Source of the DNA: Kitasatospora gansuensis | GTDB lineage: Bacteria; Actinomycetota; Actinomycetes; Streptomycetales; Streptomycetaceae | DNA length: 64,000 bases | Direction: 5' to 3' | NCBI RefSeq assembly: GCF_014203705.1 | Contig: NZ_JACHJR010000001.1 | Location: 372,001 to 436,000, forward strand | Part shown: in pieces, positions 7,098 to 16,162 of the stretch | Layout: every line of letters starts with the position of its first letter | Numbering within the stretch: the first letter of the stretch is position 1 | Made by a program: the position numbers and the translations under genes | Notes under the pieces: generated by a model | The model's database searches: none | Told to the model about the DNA's origin: nothing | What the model saw: the letters and a program-made list of their open reading frames with translations, nothing else

Positions 7098-9287
7098 GTG
7101 CGTACGGTCCGTAGAATGGTCTGGCCGCTTGCCGCCGTTCTGGCAATACCTCTGATGGCCGGTTCGATGTCGGCCTCGGCGGCCGAGGCCACCCCGCCGC
7201 TGACGGTGGAGGGCTTCTCCTACCCGGGGGCCGCGCAGATCCTCGCGGAGCAGCACGTCACCCTGAAGTCCGGGGACGGCAACATCCAGCTGGCCGACTG
7301 CACCTCGACCGACAACCTGATCGAGGTGTTCAGCCGGACCTTCGACACCGGCTCCGTCAAGGTCTGCTTCAAGGTCACCGGGCCCACCGGCTACCTGGCC
7401 CTCGAGCTGCCGAAGGTCTACAGCGTCAAGGGCGACGACCACACCGTCAAGGCCACGCTGAACACCGGCGGTTCGGTCAGCAGCGTCGACATCAAGAAGA
7501 ACCTCTACACCCCCGTCGGCGAGGGCACCTCCACCGACGGCACCACCCTGCTCGAGCTCAACGCCACCGACGGACCCGCCGCAGCGGCCGTCACCACCGA
7601 CACCCCCGCGGTCGGCAGCCTCGTCATCGGCCAGCCCGGTCGGGCCGGCTCGCGTGCCTGCACCGCCACCCTGGTCGACCGCATCTGGGCCCTGACCTCG
7701 GCCGGCTGCTTCACCGACACCCCCGCCACGCTCGCCGCCGGCGCGCCCGCGACCAAGAGCACCGTGACGATCGGCGGCAAGACGGTCGACATCGTCGAGC
7801 TCGTCCCCCGTACGGACCGCGACCTCGTGATGGCCCGCCTGGCCGGCCCGGTCGACGGCATCACCCCGGCCAAGCTCGCCACCACCGCTCCCGCGACCGG
7901 GGAGAGCCTGCGCGTCCCCGGCTTCGGCCGCACCGCCACCCAGTGGCGTCCCGTCAACCCCCACACCACCACGCACACCACGGGCGCCATCACCGCCACG
8001 GGCATCGACAGCTCGCCCGCGACCGGCGCCGCCCCGATCTGCGCGGGTGACGCCGGAGCTCCGCTGCTCCGCGACCAGAACGGCACCGTCGAGATCGCCG
8101 GTGTCGCCTCCCGTTCCTGGCTGGGCGGCTGCCTCGGCACCCCCGCCGCCGAGACCCGTACCGGCGCCGCCAGCACCCGCGTCGACAACCTCGGCCAGTG
8201 GGTCGGGGACACCGTCCTGCGCTCGGTGACCCGTGGTGACGCGAACGGTGACGGTCGTTCGGACGCGATCATGGCCTACCACCACGCCAACGGCTCGATC
8301 GCGTTCATGACCTCCCTCACCGACACCAACGGCGCGTTCAGCGAGTACACCTCCGGCTACGTCGTCCCCCCGGCCAGCTGGGACTGGGACTCCATCAAGT
8401 TCATCAACGGCGACTTCAACGGCGACCACCGCGCCGACCTCGCCATGATGTACCGCTTCGGCGACGGCTCCATCAAGATGTTCACCGGCCTCGCCGACGC
8501 CACCGGTCACATCCAGCCCTTCACCAGCAGCTACGGCGTTCCCGCCAACGCCAACTGGGACTGGAACGCCATCCAGCTCTACGCCGGTGACGCCAACGGT
8601 GACGGCCGCTCAGACGCGATCATGGCCTACCACCACACCAACGGCTCCATCGCCTTCATGACCTCCCTCACCGACACCAACGGCGCGTTCGGCGAGTACA
8701 CCTCCGGCTACGTCGTCCCCCCGGCCAGCTGGGACTGGAACGCCATCCGCTTCATCTCCGGCGACTTCAACGGCGACCACCGCAGCGACCTCGCCATGAT
8801 GTACCGCTTCGGCGACGGCTCCATCAAGATGTTCACCGGCCTCGCCGACACCACCGGTCACATCCAGCCCTTCACCAGCAGCTACGGCGTTCCCGCCAAC
8901 GCCAACTGGGACTGGAACGCCATCCAGCTCTACGCCGGTGACGCCAACGGTGACGGCCGCTCAGACGCGATCATGGCCTACCGCCACACCAACGGCTCGA
9001 TCGCGTTCATGACCTCCTTCACCGACGCCAACGGCGCCTTCGGCGAGTACACCTCCGGCTACACCGTCCCCGCCGACAGCTGGGACTGGAACGCCATCCG
9101 CTTCATCTCCGGCGACTTCAACGGCGACCACCGCGCCGACCTCGCCATGATGTACCGCTTCGGCGACGGCTCCATCAAGATGTTCACCGGCCTCGCCGAC
9201 GCCACCGGTCACATCCAGCCCTTCACCAGCAGCTACTCCGTCCCCGCCAACGCCAACTGGGACTGGAACGCCATCCGCCTCCCGTAG
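7098..9287 (+). CDS. Secreted catalytically dead trypsin-like protein with FG-GAP/VCBS-like repeats (paralogue 2)
   Basis: A 729-residue exported protein whose first 370 residues are almost the same as paralogue 1: signal peptide, YPGAAQIL module, then an S1-fold domain. Catalytic positions align exactly with the first paralogue and are again lost: G203 (TSAGCF) for His, D242 kept, A319 (AGDAGAP) for Ser. From about residue 378 the tail is three nearly identical 117-residue units, each with two Ca-binding-like loops (GDANGDGRSD and GDFNGDHRAD), typical of FG-GAP/VCBS repeats in extracellular adhesive domains. GTG 7098 has CTGGGAG upstream. A hairpin follows the stop. Function as a surface or matrix binding protein is inference. 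Confidence 0.85.
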   Translation: MRTVRRMVWPLAAVLAIPLMAGSMSASAAEATPPLTVEGFSYPGAAQILAEQHVTLKSGDGNIQLADCTSTDNLIEVFSRTFDTGSVKVCFKVTGPTGYLALELPKVYSVKGDDHTVKATLNTGGSVSSVDIKKNLYTPVGEGTSTDGTTLLELNATDGPAAAAVTTDTPAVGSLVIGQPGRAGSRACTATLVDRIWALTSAGCFTDTPATLAAGAPATKSTVTIGGKTVDIVELVPRTDRDLVMARLAGPVDGITPAKLATTAPATGESLRVPGFGRTATQWRPVNPHTTTHTTGAITATGIDSSPATGAAPICAGDAGAPLLRDQNGTVEIAGVASRSWLGGCLGTPAAETRTGAASTRVDNLGQWVGDTVLRSVTRGDANGDGRSDAIMAYHHANGSIAFMTSLTDTNGAFSEYTSGYVVPPASWDWDSIKFINGDFNGDHRADLAMMYRFGDGSIKMFTGLADATGHIQPFTSSYGVPANANWDWNAIQLYAGDANGDGRSDAIMAYHHTNGSIAFMTSLTDTNGAFGEYTSGYVVPPASWDWNAIRFISGDFNGDHRSDLAMMYRFGDGSIKMFTGLADTTGHIQPFTSSYGVPANANWDWNAIQLYAGDANGDGRSDAIMAYRHTNGSIAFMTSFTDANGAFGEYTSGYTVPADSWDWNAIRFISGDFNGDHRADLAMMYRFGDGSIKMFTGLADATGHIQPFTSSYSVPANANWDWNAIRLP
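8235..9284 (+). repeat. Three tandem 351-bp in-frame repeats (117 residues each)
   Basis: Units start at 8235, 8586 and 8937, each opening with GGTGACGC(G/C)AACGGTGACG. They are nearly identical at the DNA level, including synonymous sites, so they are recent duplications or are homogenised by recombination. The last unit is cut slightly short by the stop codon. Confidence 0.9.
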
Positions 9288-9294
9288 GCCTGAG

Positions 9295-9340
9295 CTCCCG
9301 GACCGCCCTCGCCCGGAAGTCTGCGGGGGCGGTCCGGGAG
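9295..9340 (+). terminator. 14-bp stem hairpin after paralogue 2
   Basis: Arms 9295-9308 and 9327-9340 pair perfectly (CTCCCGGACCGCCC), with an 18-base loop. The sequence differs from the other terminators of this family. Confidence 0.75.
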
Positions 9341-9437
9341 CGTCCTCAAGATCCAAAACAGCTAACGTCCGCTCGGCAATTCGCGTGCGATGGGGGGCAT
9401 CAGCGTCTCCCAGGCATGCCATTTTCTAGGAGCGCTT

Positions 9438-10982
9438 GTGCGTAAGGTTCGTCGAGCGGTATGGCCGTTCGCCGCCGTTCTGGCCATACCTCTGATGGCC
9501 GGTTCGATGCCCGCTTCGGCGGCTGAGGCCACGGCACCACTGGCAGTCGAGAACTTCTCCTATCCGGGTGCGGCAAAGATCCTGACGGATAGTCACGTCA
9601 CCCTGAAATCCGGGGACGGCAACATCCGCCTCGCGGACTGCACCTCGACCGACAACCTGATCGAGGTGTTCAGCCGGACCTTCGACACCGGCTCCGTGAA
9701 GGTCTGCTTCAAGGTCACCGGGCCGTCGGGCTTCCTGGCGCTGGAGCTGCCGAAGGTCTACAGCGTCAAGGGTGACGACCACACCGTCAAGGCCACCCTG
9801 AACACCGGTGGTTCGGTCAGCAGCATCGACATCAAGAAGAACCTCTACACCCCCGTGGGCGAGGGTACGTCCGCCGACGGCACCACCCTGCTCGAGCTCA
9901 ACGCCACCGACGGCCCCGCCGCACCGGCCGTCACCACCGACACTCCGGCCATCGGCAGTGTTCTCGTCGGCCAGCCCGGACGCCCGGGCTCCCGCGCCTG
10001 CACCGCCACCCTCGTCGACCGCTACTGGGCCCTCACCTCGGCCGGTTGCTTCACCGACACCCCCGCCACGCTCGCCGCCGGCGCGCCCGCCACCAAGAGC
10101 ACCGTGACGATCGGCGGCAAGACCGTCGACATCACGGAACTCGTCCCCCGCACCGACCGTGACCTCGCGATGGCCCGCCTGGCCACCCCGATCGAGGACA
10201 TCACCCTGGCCAAGGTCGCCACCACCGCCCCGGTGGCGGGCGAGAGCCTGCGCATCCCGGGCTTCGGGCGCACCGCCACCCAGTGGCGTCCCACCAACCC
10301 CCACAACGTCACCCACACCGCGGGCGCCGTCACCGCCACCGGCCTCGACAGCACCCCCGCTGCGGGCTCCTCCGCCGTCTGCCAGGGCGACACCGGGGCC
10401 CCGCTGCTCCGTACCGCCAACGGTTCCACCGAGATCGTCGCCGTCGCCTCCCGTTCCTGGCTGGGCGGCTGCCTCGACGCCCCGGCGGGCGAGACCCGTA
10501 CCGGCGCCGGCAGCACCCGCGTCGACAACCTCGGCACCTGGATCCAGCAGACCCGCTGGCGCACGGCCCAGGTGCGGAACGTCAACACCAACAAGTGCCT
10601 CTACGTCTCCTGGCGCACCCCCGACAACGCTGCCCCGGCTCTGCAGGTCGGCTGCGACGCGCGGTACATCGACCAGGTCTGGAAGCTGGAGCCGGTCACC
10701 GGCGGCGGCTACCAGTTCCGCAACCCGGTCACCAACCGCTGCCTGGTCGTCTCCTGGCGCACCCCTGAGGACAACGCGCCCGTCACCCAGTACGACTGCA
10801 ACCCCGCCTGGGCCGACCAGGTCTGGTACCTCGACCCGGTCACCGGCGGCGGCTACCAGATCCGCAACGCCGTGACCAACAAGTGCATGTACGTCTCCTG
10901 GCGCACCCCCGAGGACGGCGCGGCCGTCCTGCAGTACGGCTGCAACCCGGCCTGGAACGACCAGGTCTGGAACCTGTCCTGA
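9438..10982 (+). CDS. Secreted catalytically dead trypsin-like protein with ricin-type beta-trefoil (paralogue 3)
   Basis: A 514-residue exported protein with the same signal peptide, N-terminal module and S1-fold domain as its two upstream neighbours. The His position is Gly (G203), Asp is kept (D242), and the Ser position is Thr (T319, QGDTGAP), a different substitution from the Ala in the other two. From about residue 380 there are three ricin/CBM13-like repeats, each with NKCLYVSWRTP-type and DQVW motifs, forming one beta-trefoil likely to bind carbohydrate. GTG 9438 has TAGGAG seven bases upstream. The three genes thus share one head and carry different binding tails. The polymorphic toxin gene follows in the same direction, beyond a hairpin. 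Confidence 0.85.
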   Translation: MRKVRRAVWPFAAVLAIPLMAGSMPASAAEATAPLAVENFSYPGAAKILTDSHVTLKSGDGNIRLADCTSTDNLIEVFSRTFDTGSVKVCFKVTGPSGFLALELPKVYSVKGDDHTVKATLNTGGSVSSIDIKKNLYTPVGEGTSADGTTLLELNATDGPAAPAVTTDTPAIGSVLVGQPGRPGSRACTATLVDRYWALTSAGCFTDTPATLAAGAPATKSTVTIGGKTVDITELVPRTDRDLAMARLATPIEDITLAKVATTAPVAGESLRIPGFGRTATQWRPTNPHNVTHTAGAVTATGLDSTPAAGSSAVCQGDTGAPLLRTANGSTEIVAVASRSWLGGCLDAPAGETRTGAGSTRVDNLGTWIQQTRWRTAQVRNVNTNKCLYVSWRTPDNAAPALQVGCDARYIDQVWKLEPVTGGGYQFRNPVTNRCLVVSWRTPEDNAPVTQYDCNPAWADQVWYLDPVTGGGYQIRNAVTNKCMYVSWRTPEDGAAVLQYGCNPAWNDQVWNLS

Positions 10983-11006
10983 CGGACGGTCCTCGACCGG
11001 CTCCAC

Positions 11007-11049
11007 GGGGCCCATGGGCGCGACTCCCGACGTCGCGCCCACGGGTCCC
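11007..11049 (+). terminator. Hairpin after paralogue 3
   Basis: A perfect inner stem GGGCGCGAC (11016-11024) / GTCGCGCCC (11032-11040) extends imperfectly outward to 11007 and 11049. A second short dyad (CCACCGGC / GCCGGTGG) lies a few bases downstream, before the toxin gene. Confidence 0.65.
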
Positions 11050-11112
11050 TTCGCGATTCGACGCCACCGGCCAGGGCGCCGGTGGCCGATATGAGGGGAA
11101 TTCAGATCTTCG

Positions 11113-14100
11113 ATGAGGATCACTGATGACAGGCGATCAGGCCGACGGCGCGCCGCCGTCGGCCTGATCGCGGGCAGCCTGCTGACCGGGCTGCTGACGA
11201 TTCCGGCCTTCGCGGCCGATGCCCCGCCCGCGACCGGACCCGTCGCCGACCGGGTGAAGGCGGTCGCGGCCTGGCAGGCCGGCGGACCGGCCGTGCGGCG
11301 GGCCGCCGAAACGGCCCTGGCCGGCTCCGACGCGGACGTGACGGCCTTCGTGCTGACCGGCAAGGCCGTCGCCGCGGAGCACGACCTGCGGGCCCGCGTC
11401 GAGGAACTGATCGCGATCGCCGGGCCGGGGGTCCGGGAAGCCGCGACCACCGCGCTCGCGGGCAACGCGGCCGGTCTGCAGACCTTCCTCGACAAGGGGA
11501 TCCAGAACCCGTACGAGCACGACCAGCGGGTGCTGCTGTCCCAGATCATGTCGACCGGCAGCCCGGCGGTGCAGGAGGCCGCGAACAAGGCGATGGCCGG
11601 CCCGCTGCAGGACGTCGTCCAGTTCCTGAACGTGGGTCAGTTCAACGCCCGCGAGCACGACGACCGGGTCAAGCTGTCCCAGCTGATGAACGTGGGCGGC
11701 CCGCAGGTGCAGCAGGCCGCCAACGCCGCGATGGGCGGCGGCGCCGAGGACGTCCGGGAGTTCCTGCGCTACGGCTACCAGACCGCCGCGGCCCACGACC
11801 AGGAGACCCTGACCGTCGCTCAGCTGGCGGACCTGACGCGGAACGCCGCCGACCAGGCCGGCGAGCAGGCCAGGATCGCCCGGGACGCGTCCGCCCAGGC
11901 GCTCCAGGCGACCGCGCTGGCCAAGCAGGCGGCGGAGCGCGCCGCCGAGGAGACCCGGACCTCGCAGGCCGACTCCGCGAAGGCGTCCAACGCGGCCGAC
12001 CGGGCGGCGGACGCCGCCGTCCGGGCGGCCAACTCCGTCCAGAACGCGACGGCTGCGGCCAAGGCGGCCAACGAGGCCGCGCGGCAGGCCGCGAACGCCA
12101 CGGCCGACGCGGCGGCGGCCGCCATGAAGGCGGGCAAGGCCGCCACCCGGGCCCGGTCCGCAGCGGCCGACACCGCGGGCGACGCGGGCAAGGCCGACCA
12201 GGCGCGCGCGGCGGCCGTCGCCGCCCGCGACGCCGCCGCCGACGCCCGTACCGCAGGCGAGGCCAGCGGCTGGGCCGAACGGGCGTCGACCCAGGCCAAG
12301 GAGGCGGCGAAGGCCGCCGAATCCGCAGGCAACAACGCCGCTGCCGCCGCCCAGGCCTCCGCCGACGCGGCCGGTGCCTCGGGTGTCTCCGGGGACGCCG
12401 CGGACCGGGCCAGGCGGGCAGCCGCCCGGGCCAAGAGTGCCGCCGCGGAAGCCAGTCGCGCGGCGAAGGCCACCACCAGGATCGCCGACGAGGCCGCCGC
12501 GGCCGCCCGCGAGTCGCAGCAGGCGGCCAACTCCGCCGCCGCCCACGCCGAGGCGGCGGCAGCCGCAGCGGAGGACGCGGCCGCGCACGCCGGCGACTCC
12601 GCCCGGGCCGCCGACACCGCGCAGGCCGCGGCCACCGCCGCCGATGCGGCCGCCGTGTCCGCGGAGAACGCGGCGAAGCAGGCCCACAGCATCGCGGCCA
12701 TCGCCCGCGCCTCCGACCAGGAGCGCCTGGACGCGCAGCAGGCCGCCGAGGTGGCCCTCGCGCAACAGGCCTACCGGGACGAGGACCTGAAGAACCGTCG
12801 GGCGGCCTGGGAGGCCGGCAAGACCACCCAGCTCGCGGCCGACACCGAGCAGCTGATCACCGAGGCCACCGCCGCCGGAGCCGACCAGAAGACCGTGGTG
12901 GCCAAGGGCCGTCAGGCCGCGGTCCGGCTGCTGGACGCGGGCGGCCCCTGGGCTCAGGCCGCGGCGCAGACCGCGCTCGAGGGCTCGGACGGCGCGGTCC
13001 TCGCGTTCCTCAGCTCCGACCTCGCGCGGGCCCGGGAGCAGGACGACCGCAGCAGCGTCCTGGGCATCGCCGAGGGCTCGACGAAGCTGGAGCACAAACT
13101 CGCGGCCGAGACCGCCTCGGTGGGCACCGCCGCGCAGGTCCGCGACTTCCTGACCACCGGCGCCTACGCCGGCCAGGAGCACGACGACCGGGCCCTGCTC
13201 TCGCAGATCCAGTCGGCCGGCGGTCCCGGTGTGCAGGACGCCGCCAACACCGCCATGGGCGGCACCCACGCGGACGTCCGCGCGTTCCTGACCAAGGGTC
13301 AGTACATCGCGCGCGAGCACGACAACCGGGTCCTGATCACCCAGGCCATCGCCTCCGGCGGCCCCGAGGTCCAGACCGCCGCCCAGGCCGCCATGGCCGG
13401 TCCCGCCTCCGGCATCGAGCCGTTCCTGCAGACCGGCCTCCCGCTGGCCCGCCAGCGCGACGCCTTCACGGCGGCCCACGTCGCCACCATCAACTCCTAT
13501 CTCGCCACCATCGACGGCAACGTCGCCCAGGCCCGCGAGTACGCGGCCCAGGCCGCCCGGTCCTACGCCACCGCGCGCAACGCTTCCAACGAGGCCGCCG
13601 CGTACGCCAACCAGGCGCAGGCCTCCGCCGCACAGGCCGCCGACTGGGCCTCGAAGGCCGCCGCCTCGGCCGCCCAGGCCAAGGCATCCGCCGACCAGGC
13701 GGCCGCCTACGCCAAGCAGGCCCGTACCGCTGCCGCCGCCGCCCAGGCCTCGGCCCGCAGCGCCGGCGTCTCCGCCAACTCGGCGGCCGGCTACGCCAAG
13801 CAGGCCAAGAAGTACGCCTCCGACGCGAAGACCGCCTCCGACGAGGCCCAGGCCTCGTCCGTCGCCGCCGGCAAGAGCCGGGACGAGGCCTTCACGGCCG
13901 CCCGGGAGGCCGCGCAGCTGATCATGGCGAAGCAGCAGGCCAACACGGCCGAAGGCAAGATGCAGAGCGAGACGGCCGTCGTCGACGCGAACGGCCGGGT
14001 CACCTTCGTCGAGGGCGTGCCCCGGTCCGACGTGAAGTCCAAGGTCGTCCGCGAGGACCACAGCAAGTGTGTCGAGTACGACCCGATCATCATCGCCATC

Positions 14101-15600
14101 TTCCCCGGCGGCTGGCGGGAGGAGGGCAAGAAGCTGGTCTGTGACGTGCCGGTCACCGTCAAGATCACCGGCACGGTCGACTACTACCTGAAGACCTGCC
14201 CCGAGCCGAACCTCTCCATCGCCGCCTGCCAGGGCAAGTACAGCAACTGGGACACCGTCCTCCTCCGCAGCGATCCGATCGACACGCAGTACGACACCAC
14301 CGCCAAGAAGGAGTACAAGAGCACCAACCAGCTCATCTTCGAAGCCCTCACCGGTGACTTCGTCAAGTGCTGGAAGAACCCCGGCCTCAACGGCCCCTGC
14401 GCCTGGGCCGCATCCAACTTCATCCCCTACGGCACCCTCGCCAAGGGCGCCAAGGGTGTCGTCGCGTTGCGCTTCGCCCTGGAGACGGGCGTCGAACTCG
14501 AGCAGGCCAAACTGGCCGTCCAGGCCACCCTGAACGGCTACAGCGACGCGATCATCGCGAAGCTCACCGCCACCGCCGACGCCGTCACCTCCTTCCGCCT
14601 CACCCTCAGGAACGGGGCCGGCACCGATGCGGCGCTGGCCGCCCTGCACAACAATTCCGCTCTCGACCCGTCCCTGGTACGGCAGTTGGAGAACGAGGCG
14701 CGGATCGCCGGGGAGGCCCGTACGGCGTGCTTCACCAGCAACAGCTTCCCGGCCGGCACCCCCGTCCTGATGGGCGACGGCAGCGCGCGGCCGATCGAGG
14801 CGGTCCGGGCCGGTGACTCGGTGCTCGCCACCGACCCGGTGACCGGGGCCACCGGTCCCCAGCGGGTAGAAGCCACCATCCTCACTCCGGACGACCGTGA
14901 CTTCACCGATCTGACCGTCACGGCCCCGGACGGTTCCACCGCCACGGTCACCGCCACCGATCACCACCCGTTCTGGGTGGCGAGCGCCCGGTCCTGGCGG
15001 GACGCGGCCGAGCTGACGGTCGGTGACACCCTGCGCGTCGCGGACGGTCGCACCGCCGCGGTCACCGGGACCCGCCACCGGACGGCGCTGCAGGCCGCGT
15101 ACAACCTGACGGTCAACAGCGTCCACACGTACTACGTGCTGGCCGGTGCCACCTCCCTGCTGGTCCACAACGCCAACCCGCTCTGCCCGCTGCAGATCGC
15201 CTACGACAGCGACGAGTTGAGCACCGCGGCGTTCGACCTCCGGTACGCCTCGGGCTTCTGGGACGCCGAGCGCAACGTGGCCGTCGCCCGGGTGCGGGCC
15301 GCTGACGGCAGCACCCGGCTGGTCCGCGCGTCGAGCGGTGACGCGGGCCACGCCGAGCAGCGGGTCATGGACCAGCTGGCCGCGGACGACAAGGTCCTCG
15401 CCCTCTTCACCGACCGGGCCCCCTGCCCGGACATGTGCGGCCCGATGCTGGCGACGGACGCGCGGGCCAAGGGAGCCACCATCACGTACGTGATCCCTTA
15501 CGCCTCTCCGCTCACCAAGGAGGGCAAGCTGCTGAACAAGGTGTGGGCAGAGGAGTTCGCTAGGATGGTCGCCGCCGCGAAGCAGCGTCGTGGGCTCTGA
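11113..15600 (+). CDS. Polymorphic toxin: ALF repeats, Ala-rich coiled coils, HINT domain, deaminase-like C-terminal toxin
   Basis: A 1495-residue exported protein. Order: signal peptide (1-35); first ALF repeat set (about 45-235, AGGPAVRRAA-type and EHDDRV motifs every 42 or so residues); long Ala-rich helical region (240-560); second ALF set (600-790); second helical region (795-955); pre-toxin segment with several Cys (960-1200); HINT self-splicing-type domain from C1206 (ACFTSNSFPAGTPV) to H1352-N1353 (LLVHNAN); C-terminal toxin (1354-1495). The tip has HAE (H1413, E1415) and PCPDMC (C1438, C1442), the zinc and catalytic signature of the cytidine-deaminase-like fold used by toxins that deaminate nucleic acids or nucleotides. 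HINT cleavage would release the tip. A small gene follows after a 15-bp gap and is the likely immunity gene. Target (DNA, RNA or nucleotide) unknown. Confidence 0.85.
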   Translation: MRITDDRRSGRRRAAVGLIAGSLLTGLLTIPAFAADAPPATGPVADRVKAVAAWQAGGPAVRRAAETALAGSDADVTAFVLTGKAVAAEHDLRARVEELIAIAGPGVREAATTALAGNAAGLQTFLDKGIQNPYEHDQRVLLSQIMSTGSPAVQEAANKAMAGPLQDVVQFLNVGQFNAREHDDRVKLSQLMNVGGPQVQQAANAAMGGGAEDVREFLRYGYQTAAAHDQETLTVAQLADLTRNAADQAGEQARIARDASAQALQATALAKQAAERAAEETRTSQADSAKASNAADRAADAAVRAANSVQNATAAAKAANEAARQAANATADAAAAAMKAGKAATRARSAAADTAGDAGKADQARAAAVAARDAAADARTAGEASGWAERASTQAKEAAKAAESAGNNAAAAAQASADAAGASGVSGDAADRARRAAARAKSAAAEASRAAKATTRIADEAAAAARESQQAANSAAAHAEAAAAAAEDAAAHAGDSARAADTAQAAATAADAAAVSAENAAKQAHSIAAIARASDQERLDAQQAAEVALAQQAYRDEDLKNRRAAWEAGKTTQLAADTEQLITEATAAGADQKTVVAKGRQAAVRLLDAGGPWAQAAAQTALEGSDGAVLAFLSSDLARAREQDDRSSVLGIAEGSTKLEHKLAAETASVGTAAQVRDFLTTGAYAGQEHDDRALLSQIQSAGGPGVQDAANTAMGGTHADVRAFLTKGQYIAREHDNRVLITQAIASGGPEVQTAAQAAMAGPASGIEPFLQTGLPLARQRDAFTAAHVATINSYLATIDGNVAQAREYAAQAARSYATARNASNEAAAYANQAQASAAQAADWASKAAASAAQAKASADQAAAYAKQARTAAAAAQASARSAGVSANSAAGYAKQAKKYASDAKTASDEAQASSVAAGKSRDEAFTAAREAAQLIMAKQQANTAEGKMQSETAVVDANGRVTFVEGVPRSDVKSKVVREDHSKCVEYDPIIIAIFPGGWREEGKKLVCDVPVTVKITGTVDYYLKTCPEPNLSIAACQGKYSNWDTVLLRSDPIDTQYDTTAKKEYKSTNQLIFEALTGDFVKCWKNPGLNGPCAWAASNFIPYGTLAKGAKGVVALRFALETGVELEQAKLAVQATLNGYSDAIIAKLTATADAVTSFRLTLRNGAGTDAALAALHNNSALDPSLVRQLENEARIAGEARTACFTSNSFPAGTPVLMGDGSARPIEAVRAGDSVLATDPVTGATGPQRVEATILTPDDRDFTDLTVTAPDGSTATVTATDHHPFWVASARSWRDAAELTVGDTLRVADGRTAAVTGTRHRTALQAAYNLTVNSVHTYYVLAGATSLLVHNANPLCPLQIAYDSDELSTAAFDLRYASGFWDAERNVAVARVRAADGSTRLVRASSGDAGHAEQRVMDQLAADDKVLALFTDRAPCPDMCGPMLATDARAKGATITYVIPYASPLTKEGKLLNKVWAEEFARMVAAAKQRRGL

Positions 15601-15615
15601 CATGGAGGGAAGCTC

Positions 15616-16023
15616 ATGACTGTTCCCGAGCGAGTGGGCCAGGACGAGGAGCAGGTACTCGTCGAACGGACCGAGGCGGTCGAGGCCGACCTCCGGTTCG
15701 TCGGCCTTCCCGTCGTCCGGGGCGGCGACAGCCGGGCCGGCAAGACGATCGGTTCGTCGACGTTCGTCGTCTACTACGACGCCAGCGCCGACAGCTCCGG
15801 CGGAGTGTTCGTCACCTGGGAGCCGAGCCGGGAGCTCAAGGACCTGATCGTCGCCTCCCCGCAGCTGGCTCTCCAGCGAGCCATCCCGCTCGGCAGCACG
15901 GCCCTGGAGGCCATGACCGTCGCCGTCGAGCAGGTGCTCACCGCCGCAGGCTGGGCAACCGAGCAGACCGACGTCGGCGTCCATGAGAGCTCGGTCAAGA
16001 TCCTCGGCCCGGTGCCCCGGTAG
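15616..16023 (+). CDS. Putative immunity protein for the deaminase-like toxin
   Basis: A 135-residue cytosolic protein with no signal peptide and no family I recognise. It starts 15 bp after the toxin stop, has AGGGA before its ATG, and the pair is closed by a strong hairpin at 16044-16075. In polymorphic toxin loci the small gene directly after the toxin tip usually encodes the neutralising partner, so the role is assigned by position only. The composition is mixed alpha/beta, with a FVVYYDASAD segment and an acidic N-terminal part. Confidence 0.55.
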   Translation: MTVPERVGQDEEQVLVERTEAVEADLRFVGLPVVRGGDSRAGKTIGSSTFVVYYDASADSSGGVFVTWEPSRELKDLIVASPQLALQRAIPLGSTALEAMTVAVEQVLTAAGWATEQTDVGVHESSVKILGPVPR

Positions 16024-16043
16024 GGACTGACCGGTTCTGACAG

Positions 16044-16075
16044 GTGGCCGCGCTCGTGCAGACGAGCGCGGCCAC
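16044..16075 (+). terminator. Perfect 14-bp stem terminator of the toxin-immunity unit
   Basis: GTGGCCGCGCTCGT (16044-16057) pairs with ACGAGCGCGGCCAC (16062-16075) around GCAG. Confidence 0.85.
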
Positions 16076-16162
16076 AGCCGTTCCCAGCGCTTCGGCCTGC
16101 TGCGCTGACGGTCCGGCAGAATGGGCTGTCACCCCCGCTGACCGGCAGGGTACGGTCCTGCC

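Noticed and set aside
8235..9287. CRISPR or other non-coding repeat array
   Set aside because: The 351-bp repeats are in frame, encode FG-GAP-like units and have no spacers.
4711..10982. Calling the three paralogues active trypsin-like proteases
   Set aside because: The catalytic His and Ser are replaced in all three at the same aligned positions (203 and 319).
14728..15171. A true protein-splicing intein inside the toxin gene
   Set aside because: There is no second extein with conserved host function and no homing endonuclease. The Cys start and HN end with a short C-terminal domain fit the HINT release domain of polymorphic toxins.
11137..15984. A 1615-codon open frame opposite the toxin gene
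   Set aside because: It is the mirror of an Ala-rich high-GC gene. The plus strand has a signal peptide, ALF, HINT and deaminase motifs; the minus strand has none.
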